Assembly (NCBI GenBank): GCA_916613615.1
Contig: OU744727.1
Coordinates: forward strand, 3,998,593 to 4,062,592
Source: Steromphala cineraria
Lineage: Eukaryota; Mollusca; Gastropoda; Trochida; Trochidae
Direction: 5' to 3'
DNA: 64,000 nt
Positions within the stretch are counted from its first letter, which is position 1. Every line of letters begins with the position of its first letter. This document shows positions 36,301-46,800 of this stretch, piece after piece. The notes beneath the pieces are model-generated. The model was not told where the DNA came from. It worked only from the letters and a program-made list of their open reading frames with translations, and made no database searches. The translations under genes and the position numbers were made by a program.

Positions 36301-39300
36301 GTCCGTCCTCCAATATGGGTAATATTAACAGGAAATCAAGATATAGAATGCTCACTCAGGAATAGGAAAGTCAGGCACGCCATCTTCATCACGTGTGAGG
36401 ACATCTGTCGCTGCCTCCATATTGGTGCTGGATGACTGAATGGCAGGGGAGGCAACTCTCTCGTCACCAGCACCACTCTCGATTGGCTCCGTCTTTATCT
36501 TCTTCTTGGCCTTCTTCTCATCTTTGTCCTTGACCTTCAACTTCTTCTTCAGTACCGGTGAGGTTTGGGAGGCAGGGGGTGTTGTTGTTGATGTAGGTGT
36601 GGATGTGACTGGGGCGCCTGAATAGTTGCCATAATTCAGTAATTGAAGTTTGAATCATGATAATATTACAAAATCCTCATACCAAATAAATTTTAGCAAT
36701 TCCCTTTGTGGCCTTGGCAGCACTCAGCAGCAGTGTAGTATCAATTCAAGCAATTTTATATCATTTCAGTGCCGAAACAAGGACACAACAAGGGATCAAA
36801 CTTGACCCTCCAGGTGATGAACAGACACTCCTTCAACTGCACAACATCTCAGTAAATCTCAAACTATGGAATATTGTATTGTAACTCTATACGAGTTGGC
36901 TTAAATCCCAGTTGATGTAGTAACATTCATGAAATCCCTTTCATTTAATCCTAGTTATTTTTCTTATCCTCTGTAGTGTATTCGGAAGTAAAACCTGACT
37001 TAAGAATCAGTAATTTGTCCACAATTACATGTGCTCTGGAAACTGAACAAAGTTGGTACCCTGGTTTTATAACCCCTAAAAAGCACCGCATAGGTAAGGT
37101 CCATACCAAAGTTTCTGAGTCAAATGGTTTTCAAGTCATGTTCAAGAATTGATTTTGGACGACTGACTACGTCAAAGGGGGGTATAATCATTCTAAGAAA
37201 ATGAGTTGCAACTGAATGTCTGTTAAATGTTTTTACCTGGTGGAGTTGGTGATGATTTTGCCGTCACTTTCTTGTTTGCTTGACAGCGAGACAGAATGTC
37301 CTGTAGCGTGATGTTTTGTGTGTCTAACTCTGGAAGATCCTGTAATCATGATAAAGAAGAATATTTATTTACATTCATACCAAATTCATTTATAAATTAT
37401 TTACCATTCTTATCCCTATAATCAATATATCTAGAAGAAATACTTACTCCCTATCATACATCACCATATCCATGTTAAGAAAATAAGTAAATGCATACAC
37501 CACAGTTCTTTTTCTAGAAATTTAGATTTTGTCATGAAACCTAAATGCACTTCAACAAAAACTTATCTTTACCCAAGTTTCCTATATGAAACATTGGGGT
37601 ATCAACATATTCTATTAAATGTCTATCAATATATGAAAAGTGTTTGCTTCAATATTCTCTTATTCTTATCACACAACAAGAAATATACTTACAGCCTTTT
37701 CAGATTTCCTTCTCTTGTGGCTTCGGAGCATCTGCTTAAAATCATCTTCCGTAACCTCCAGTGGACTGATTGGGCGAGCCCGCTTCACTTTGCTGCCATT
37801 ATCATCTACAACACATCATTCAACATTGCAACAAAAACTACACCATATGTTTATCTAGTTTCAATGGAAATATGTTCAATGCACAGTGTATGGAATAAAA
37901 ACACAATAAAAAGTTGTTTAAAAAAACTGGTTAAAAAATTGGTAATGAACAAAATTCATATAAGTGACTTTAAAGTCCCTCGTGAAATAATTTTGTCTTG
38001 TCACTCTACAAGACCCTGGACATAGGGACATAAATTTAAAAGGGGAAGCTCGTTATAAATACCTGATATGTCCCCATTGATAGCGGGAGGTTTAGCAGCG
38101 AAGGTTGCCAGCACACTGGGTGTGGTAGGTTCAGGAGAGGGTATAGGTCCCAGGGACTTGAACAGCTGACGGCGGCTTCTCTGTACTGGACCTGTGTACA
38201 GATATTACTGACATTTCATATATATTTATAGAACCAATAAACAAATTTAATTCAGGAGTGGTGTTGAAATAAGCCTTGTGGCTAGTTCACCAATTCTTAT
38301 ATCAGTTTATGAAATAAAGATATGCTTAAACTTATATCAATGTAAACAAAAACATCACTTCATTATATTATTGCAAGGTAAAACAGAAAAACATTTATAA
38401 CTCTTTGTAAAAAATAGAAAAAGAAATTTGGGAACAATCATATTTGTCTTTTCTTTTTCAAAACAGGCGAATTACCAGCCACTGTTGCGCATAGAATGTA
38501 ACGTCATAGGCGAGCCTTGAGGTCAAGGCATGGTTTTATTACGGGACATCCGATGAAATAGTTATATGCATCATATGAAACAATGAACCCTGACAAAACT
38601 GCAGTAAGTAGGTATTAAATAACAGCACTCACTGACAGCCTCTTCATCCTCTTCTGATGACGTCTCCTCCGTTTCACATTCCTCTCTCACTTCCTTCAGG
38701 AGACTGCATACAACAAGAACAATACTCATTAATAACAGATATGTTCAAACTCCAACTGCACACAAAATGATATACCTGTAACACTGATATTTGTTTTGCT
38801 TGATTCTCCAAAGATATGAAATAATCTCTGTTAAAAAAAATCAATTACAAAGGTTCTTATAATTGAAAATATTTTTCATGTAGAATTGAAATATTCCCTT
38901 GAAAGTGTACCATACAATAATGTTCACACTGCTGAACTCTAAAACTCTAATACAATATGTGTAGATAAACATATCCTGCCAGTGTACAAGTACATGAATT
39001 TATACACTAACATATATGCTTTAAAGCCTTGTTGTAACTGACCGTTTGTATCTTTTCTTGACCTTATGGTCCATTGATCTGTCTTTAGCCGGGGGAGGTA
39101 GAGTGTGTTTCATCTTGAGAGGCTGGTCAGCTGGGACGTGACCCACTTCCTCTATCACTTTCTGGGGACACATAAACAAAGCCTGTATTGTCAATCATTT
39201 CTTTAACGTTTCGGTAACAGTTATCATTTATTGCCTATAGAGAGATAATAGGGAGTTTATATTGTCAACTATTTTTGAAGTGAACTATTTGTCTCTGAGG

Positions 39301-42300
39301 TAATCACAGTTTTTCTCATTAATCCTTTGATCATTAAAAACATTTAGCTTAAAATTTGTCTCCATAGTGAAGAGGTTAACAGTGTTTTTATTGTCTATCA
39401 TTATTTGTCTTAAGAATGAAATCAGTGTCTACTTTCAGTACTCTATAATGATTTACATTGCATGTTAAATAATACATTGCATGTTAAAATGAATTATATA
39501 GTGCTGCTACTTTTTAATTATAAGCAGATCAACAGGTTTATGTTTAGGGGAGTAATACCAGAAAGTATATCAGTTAGTTCAGAATTATATTTCAGTTTAT
39601 GAGTATATAAATTTTAGCACTGTTGTCTATTTTACACCACCTCTAGAGAATACAAATCAACACAGTTAGCGGAAGTAGTCTAAAACAATCAAGCAAGCTA
39701 GAGGTTAAATGAGAAATACTAAGTGGAGATGAAGGGGTACCTGCTTGGCTAGAATGATCTCCTTGAGGAGAGAGGAGTAGTATCTCTGCTGGCGGAACTT
39801 GTACTCCCGGTACTTGTATTGCTTGCATAGACTTGCGTACCGGGCAATATCTGGTGAGTAGAACCCATCTGGGAACAAACATAGAGTGTTTCAGTAGAGA
39901 TCAAAGGTGTTGTGCTTCTTTCATTCTGTAATTTATTTCTGTATGTGAGTAATGCCAGACATAAAACCAATCGTCAATGACACATCTTGTGTCTGTAAAG
40001 ATCAAAGGTGTTCCCATCTCTTATTCTGCATATTAGTTTTGTTTTTGAGTAATGCCAGACATAAAATCAATCGTCAGTAACACATCTTGTGTCTGTAAAG
40101 ATCAAAGGTGTTCCCATCTCTTATTCTGCATTTAAGTAACGTTATTGAGTAATGTCAGTCACAATTGTCAATGACGCCAACAATTATAATGTTACAGGGG
40201 TCTTGGTCAAACATAAGAAAACAAACAATGAAAGATGATCCACTAGAAAATACTATATTGAAATGATTAGAAACAATCATTAAATTCCATATTGTCAAAA
40301 TCAATTGGTTTCCATCCACATGAGGTGCTGAGGTAAATGTGACTTCAAGCTTGACTGTCCAGATCGTAATAACCTGTTACAATGCATATTTACAATTTCA
40401 AATTAATGAAATTGACATGATGGAATATTTTTAAAAAAAATAAATAAATGGTAGATTGAGAACAAATAACATCTATTTCCTTAACATCAAATACATACTT
40501 ATTACAATACTTATTGAGAATGGTAAGCGTTACCTCTCATTTGGGCCTGAAACTCTGTCAAAGGATTGCCAAATTTGAAGTTTTCTCCTGTAAATAAGCG
40601 CCTAGAAAAACACAACAAAATGCATATCATAATACAAAAAAGAAATTCTTCAATAAAAACTATGGAATGGAAATTAAGTTTCATCATTGTCATTATCATT
40701 TAAGACTATTATTATTGCCTAGTGTTAACAACGTAACAATTCTTTAACTTGACAGCATTATCTAGCATTAGTGCATTACTTCAAAACAAAGTAACCTTTG
40801 AACTTTAAATTAAATAAAGGCTGAAATGATTAAAGATTAAATTATACAAACCTGACAGATTCTTCTTTTTCTTCTGCATCGTTAGTTTTAAACTTGGGTA
40901 AGAATTTCTGCAGAGATCAAGAATTATAAATCAGATTAAAGGGTCACAGATTAAAAAATTATACGTTTAATGAGGAGCTTGATATCTTGACCTAAAACAG
41001 CCTGAGAAGGAGGCACTAACAAGACCAACAGAAATTTGCAATATTCCGCCAAGTATGACAGACAGATAGACATTTTATTCAGTAAAAGGCCATTGGCCCA
41101 CAATACATACACAAAATGATTATTTGCATGAGCTTACATAAATACATTTGAATTTCTTATTTTCCTTACTTGATGTAAAAATAGACATACATTTTTGATA
41201 ATTTCTAAATTTGTTGTTCGAAACAGACATAGGATTTGAAAAAGCGTATTGTGACAATGGTTGTTTTAAATATCTATCAAGAAAAAATATCTTTATATCT
41301 GTATAAGCTTTACATTAGAGTAAAACATGTAATTCATCTTTGATAAAATTAAGATTACACTTTTTACAAATAGGGCCAGGTATGCATTATTCTAAATACA
41401 TTATCCTTTGGTAACATTAATAACATGAATCAAAAGAGTTAGTTCCATATACCTTAAAAAGATTAAAGAGAGAAATGGTGGAGAACTTACCATAAGATGT
41501 TGCTTTTGAGAGGAAGTTAACTCCGAATCCCACGTCTCTTGTGATAAAATTTCTTTGAAAATATGGCTCTGAAATAAATATAAATCAAAGGTTATAATTT
41601 TCAAAGCATAGATAACGTTTTCAACTGTTAAAAAAAGTTCAATAATTTGATCATTGATCAATCTATTATATAAATAAACAAGATGTGTTTGTGAAACACG
41701 AATGCCCCCGGATGCATCCTGCTCGCTGTGTCAAGGTCAAGGTCACAAGGTCAAATGTCATGGTGTCATCTGAAAGTTCTCATCACAAGGGATCCATATG
41801 TCAAGTATCAAAGAGCTAGCTCTGACCAATCAAAAGTTATGACCAAGGTTAAAGTTTTTGTGGACAAACGGACAGACGGACGTCAAGGTCACAAGGTCAA
41901 ATATCATGGTGTAATCTGAAAGGTCTCATCACAAGGGATACACATGTCAAGTATCAAAGACCTAGCACTGACAGTATAGAAACTTTAGCCAAGGTTAAAG
42001 TTTTCGGAAAATGCTTGCTGTGTCAAGGTCAAGGTCACAAGGTTAAATGTCATGGTGTCATCTGAAAGGTCTCATCACAAAGGATCCATATGTCAAGTAT
42101 CAAAGACCTAGCTCTGACCAATCAAAAGTTATGACCAAGGTTAAAGTTTTTGTGGACAAACGGACAGACGGACGGACAGACGGACAGGTGAAAAACAATA
42201 TACCCCCGGAATCTCCGATTCGGGGGCATAAAAATCCTTATAAATGCTATCTGTGATATGAATTGAATAAACAAAGACTCCAGTCCTTAAAAACTATATG

Positions 42301-42659
42301 ATTAGAACTATCATTTTAATTAATATCATAACGTAACATTATTATAGTAGCCTTGATATAATGTTATGAATATCCGAAGCTTTCTCCATAAAATGATTTT
42401 TAAACATATTAAAACATCCTTTTTAATCTTTCTAAATCAAAAATATGAATAATTGCTTTAAACAATTATTTTAAATGATAAGCCTAAATAAAACTTATGA
42501 TTTATCTTATTTTCATTGTGAGAACTTCTCGTTTACCTGTTCAATGAACACTTCAGGCAGTTGTACTTCCTCTGAACCAAACAGACATCGTTCCATACGG
42601 CCTGACGAGTCTGGAAAGTCTGGCCAGTTTCCATCGTCGGAATCAAGCTCTGGGTCCAT
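27303..42659 (-). CDS. NFRKB: NFRKB, INO80 chromatin-remodelling complex subunit
   Basis: Twenty-four coding exons join in frame to 4089 nt (1362 aa; human about 1300): 42537-42659, 41491-41568, 40852-40907, 40534-40601, 39741-39868, 39043-39161, 38633-38703, 38063-38191, 37693-37805, 37237-37339, 36356-36617, 35836-35923, 34910-35036, 34474-34663, 34155-34215, 33486-33660, 32759-32865, 32198-32321, 31696-31769, 30593-31430, 29938-30159, 29457-29672, 28038-28169, 27303-27787. All use GT-AG. Exons 1-5 encode the N-terminal DEUBAD region, which in mammals binds and inhibits UCHL5 (LFTGENFKFGNPL is diagnostic). Exon 11 is Lys-rich with IKTEP. Exons 13-15 match WQESPSSSLNSWF and VVRPTSLEEK. Exons 16-18 form the winged-helix domain (HKAFIYRMHGYESVVGPVKG; DPCVKYD). 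The last third is a long Gln/Ser/Thr-rich, low-complexity tail. Introns carry tandem repeats and one mobile element. Confidence 0.95.
28213..29090 (-). repeat. 102-bp tandem array containing copies of an NFRKB splice acceptor
   Basis: Seven nearly identical 102-bp units (marker GTAAACCTGGGTGTGG at 28452, 28554, 28656, 28758, 28860, 28962 and 29064) are preceded by two diverged units near 28260 and 28350. On the minus strand each unit reads CCACACCCAG|GTTTACCAGG and later AAATGATGTCTGG, a diverged copy of the acceptor and start of NFRKB exon 23 (CCACACCAG|GTTTGCCGGG ... AAGATGATGTCTGC, at 28169). The array lies in the intron just upstream of that exon. Confidence 0.9.
29349..29400. repeat. Perfect 15-bp hairpin
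   Basis: CTGTACAGCTGGATT at 29349-29363 and its exact complement at 29386-29400, with a 22-bp loop. A direct repeat TAATGTATGACAT lies at 29329 and 29368. It sits in an NFRKB intron; function unknown. Confidence 0.7.
39899..40170. repeat. Three tandem units of about 100 bp in an NFRKB intron
   Basis: GATCAAAGGTGTT recurs at 39899, 40000 and 40100, each followed by TTATTCTG/CATTCTG, GAGTAATG(C/T)CAG and ATCTTGTGTCTGTAAAG (in the first two units). Units two and three are the most alike. Confidence 0.8.
41690..42235 (+). mobile_element. Dispersed element with TGCCCCCG ends and GACGGACG run
   Basis: The left end reads AAGATGTGTTTGTGAAACAC then ATGCCCCCGGA; the right end is CCCCCGGA...TTCGGGGGCATAA, so the ends form inverted repeats of about 11 bp. 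Between them three related units each carry TCAAGGTCA-type motifs, ACAAGGTCAAATGTCATGG and AAGTATCAAAGA, and the third ends in GGACAGACGGACGGACAG. It lies in NFRKB intron 1. No coding capacity. Confidence 0.65.
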
Positions 42660-42671
42660 CGCAACAAAAGG

Positions 42672-42686
42672 TTACCTCTCACCCAT
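42672..42686 (-). promoter_or_regulatory. Minimal upstream ORF before the NFRKB start
   Basis: A four-codon ORF (Met-Gly-Glu-Arg-stop) ends 12 bases before the NFRKB ATG. A good acceptor (CTCAATTTCAG) ends at 42694, so this uORF would be in the 5' UTR of the spliced mRNA. It may lower NFRKB translation; this is inference. Confidence 0.4.
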
Positions 42687-43551
42687 CAAATTTCTGAAAT
42701 TGAGAGACAATCAAAAAGTATTTGAAAACTAGTCAGTGAAAAGAGCAACACAAATTGAACAGAAATTTGTAAAAGGAACATATGACTATCAGCAAAAGCC
42801 TCAAGTACAAAATTGACACAAAAATGTTGTATATGTATTCTCCATACAAAGAAGTCATTAATGATTGACAATTTGTACAAAAGAAACAAACCAGTAGACT
42901 ATAGATATGAAACATAACTATCTTATAATATAACTTTTGAAATGAAATTATAAAATCATAATGACATTCGATTAAATTATATGAATAATTCACTCCTTAA
43001 CAAGGAATTTTCTTAAGGTCTACCTTGTGAAGAAGAGGCTATATAGGTCTGAAAGATTTTATGACATTATAATTAAAAAAACAGATTATGAAGAATACCT
43101 GGACAATGTCAAATCTGAATAAATGGTTACTGAATTGTACTGATCAAGCATTTTAAACTATTCCAAAGCTAGTACAAATGTTAACTCCTTATATATATAC
43201 ACTACATTATTATGTGGCACATTGTTTATAAGTAAACAAGACCATGATTATATTTTTTAAGTGGTCTTTGCATTAAAATTAAATAGTTAAATTGAGCCGC
43301 AATGAGGTTGCCAATCAACTGCAAAACAAACTATATCATAGATGCTCAAATTCTTAAATGAATAACATTTGTTATCTTTTGTATGGAAGACAAGCAATAA
43401 GGCAAACTGTTCAGTGACTGGTTCATGTTTCACTAGTCATGCTGTTCAATAGGAAGAACATCATGTGCTTTGGAAATCTTGAGGACAGGTGATAATGCTT
43501 TAAACCTTTACCAGTGTTGCAATGTTCATCTCATAACTAACATATGCCTAC

Positions 43552-43862
43552 CTTCAAAATTTCGTTTCTATGCACTTTCCTTTCGCTCTTGATATAACAA
43601 ATACCAATTTTTCACTACATTTCTACAAAAATTATCAAAGTTATTCTGTTAGCCGGAAACTAATTCTTAGCATGACAGTTCCGCAGCAATTGAAGAATTC
43701 GAAATAAATATATTCAGGCGTTTACAATATATCCTAGATATTTATTTTTTTTCTGAATATATAAAAATACGTCTAATGTAGTCAAATATGTTTTATCTGA
43801 GGTATTATAAATGAATTTGGAGCTTTTACTGCAGAATTGTAGCCTCTGTCTTTTCGTCCAAA
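43552..43862. promoter_or_regulatory. Shared bidirectional promoter of NFRKB and EIF3F
   Basis: The two genes diverge. On the minus strand a donor TGAAG|GTAGGC at 43552 could end a non-coding NFRKB exon, with a CCGGAAAC ETS-type site near 43653 upstream of it. On the plus strand CCTCTGTCTTTTCGTCC, a pyrimidine tract like the TOP starts of translation-factor mRNAs, leads into AAAATGGCGAC, which is also a YY1-type motif over the EIF3F start codon. The exact start sites are inferred. Confidence 0.5.
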
Positions 43863-46800
43863 ATGGCGACGCACCTCGTGTGTCAGGTTCACCCTGTGGT
43901 CCTTTTCAGTATTGTTGATTCTTATGAGCGAAGAAATGAAGATGCGAAGCGAGTAATAGGAACATTGTTAGGTATTTGTTGCATTAGAACATTCGATCTA
44001 TTCCAAACTGTTGTGATCGGTTACGTATTTAGTAAAAACTGCGCCATATTCTATTTCATTGATTGTTTGTTTCCATATGTAGAGAACAGGAGAAGAATTG
44101 AATAATATAATCAAAATATCTGTACTGGCGGGGGAACAATTATCGCCGCGTAACAGTTATCGCCACCACCTCGCTGTAAGGCATTTGAGCATTCTTTCAC
44201 ATCCAATCCTTCTTTTTTTCATCAAAGGACCTCTCCCACTTTCAAATTATTACCAATAAAAAAAATCATCAAAAGAATTTAATTTTCCAGATGCCACGAA
44301 AGATAAATTTTAGCACGTGGGAAAAGTAAACGAGACGGGGAAGTCACGTGACCTGTCGAGAAATCTTATCAGATATTAAAAAAATTTATACATTTATATA
44401 AAATGATCCTGGCTACAGTTATGATACAGAAAAATATCAATTGTATGATTGCAAATAATTTTAGAATTGTTTTCCTAGAAATAATCGTGGTCAAAACTGG
44501 CCCACTTTACGGCAATGCGGTTACTTACCTTCACTCACTGCTACGGCGTGGAAATCAAGAAAACAACAAACAATGAAATAATGCAGCATATATATGCCTC
44601 AAAGAATTCAATTTCAATCTGAGATAGTTTTCTTTTCAATAATTATTTATTTTGCCGCAATATTTCACGTCTACCCGAAGTCGTTTGGTCCTCGCTAAAC
44701 CGCTTGGATGCGGTCCGATCGAGTCGGGTGCTTGTCACTGACAGTCGGTCACTTTGCCTTTCGGGGGAATGTAAATAAAATCAGATTAATAAATATAGAT
44801 GTGTCTTCGTTCAAAGGATATGATATTTCAGTATCACTGACATTTCGCAAGAATTTGGAAGTGAATTTAAATTTTGTGAACTGATAGCGTATGTTGGCGA
44901 TAACTATTACGGTAAAGTGTTACGAAACTCAGTATCGGTCTGTTGTAATTTTTAGCTGCCGTAGAGAACTAGAAAATAATCTACGATTGAAACATTTATT
45001 TCCTGACAGGAAGATCCCTAATCAAGTATTGTGTAGAATATTTACCAAATTTGATTATGCGTTTTTATATTAGAAACGAAAACGTCTAAAAAAATGGCGA
45101 TAATTGTTCACCAGCCAGTAAGGTTATGATAAATTATCCAAATTATGTTTGTATCTCAGATATTTTATACAGAGTTAACTGCCATTCAGATAGATGTGTA
45201 ATTGTACTTCATTTTTCTTAACTTAAAAAATCAAAACAAGGAAGTCCGATTCATGTGCTATTTCATAAGAAAGTTGGTATTTTGTTTAGTTCAATTTTAT
45301 GCTTAGATTTTAGAAGATAATCATTCAAATGAAAAAACATATATATCATATAATATTATATATATCAAAAGTTCAAAATTTAACGTATGGTTATGTTAAG
45401 ATTTGATTTTATATATATTATGCCCCTAAAAAAAAGAAAAAGAAAAAGAAAGAAATAACTTAATAGAAGAAAGGAACAGGTGTTGAAGTTTTTTAATTTT
45501 TTATATTGGTGTAATTATTTTAAGAAATGTTAAAATTCCTCCTTCGACGTCTTTGTGTGCACAGTCATTGCATTTAAAGTGAAGTTTAGGTTATCTGAAC
45601 TAATTTAAAGAGTGATATCAAGTGTAGTTGTTCATTCAAATACTCAATTCTATTTATTCCAGGTTCCTATGATAAAGGTGCAGTAGAAGTCACAAACTGT
45701 TTTGCAGTTCCTCACAATGAATCTGATGATGAGGTGAGTATTTCTTTAACTAAGTATAATTGTATTGAACCATTTATCCTTGTTCTCCTCTGTGAGGTTG
45801 AGTATGAATGTGGTGAAAGTTAATAGAAAAGTACTTGATAGCATGACCTTGTATTAAATTGATGCAATCTTTACAGCATTTTCATTTCTCAGTTGAATGT
45901 TATTTCATTTGCTTTCAGGTTGCCATTGACATAGAATATGCTAGAAACATGTATGAACTCTATCGCAAGGTCAACCCCGCAGAAGTTATTGTTGGATGGT
46001 AAGTATTTTCCATTATATAATTGAATTGTCAATATGTATATGCAATGTATATGACAGCCAAATTATAAATTTTTGTCAATTTTCTACCTGCTTTCACCAC
46101 TTCCTTTTTATTTTACTAAACCAAATACCCTTAAATGAAAAAATTCTAAGAAGTTGGCAATTGTTATTTCCTAAACAAACAGATTTGTATTTTTGTTTTG
46201 TTGTCTAAATCTGTAAATGCAAATATATACCTGTGTTTAAAAAATAATATCACCTTGTTTTATGTATTATTCATTGCTGTAACAGAAACAGATATTTTGT
46301 TTTGTGTTCAATTGAGAAGTTTAATGCTGTCCCAACACATTATATGTATCTTTGGCTAACTCATCCCTATTTTTTGTCGATTGTTGCAATTTGATGTATG
46401 TATTTTTTGCTCTAAAGGCATCATCTATTATGTTTACATAAGCATAAGGATAAAAAAAATTCAAAATGATAGATAATAGTTTCTTAACTAAATCATATTT
46501 ACAAAAAAAATCTTTTGTAGAGCCCCATCTCCACAGCTAACTTTCATCATAGGTTTCCTGTGCTGAAAAATTTTTACTTTGAAAATCTAGAATGAGGATG
46601 ACATTTGTTGCAGGTACTCGACCAGTTCGGACGTGTCTGGTCACTCGGTGTTGATTCATGAGTACTACTCCCGGGAAGCCAAGAACCCTGTACATCTGAC
46701 AGTGGACACCACTGTTAAAGCTGGCAAACTAGGAATGAAGGCCTATGTCAGGTATTGTTCTGCTGAAAATTTTCTTCAAATCATTTTTGTTGACACTTTG

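Noticed and set aside
44529..44770. Possible NFRKB first exon with a strong donor and G+C-rich upstream
   Set aside because: It lies wholly within a TA-flanked inverted-repeat element; the donor at 43552 beside an ETS-type site is a better candidate.
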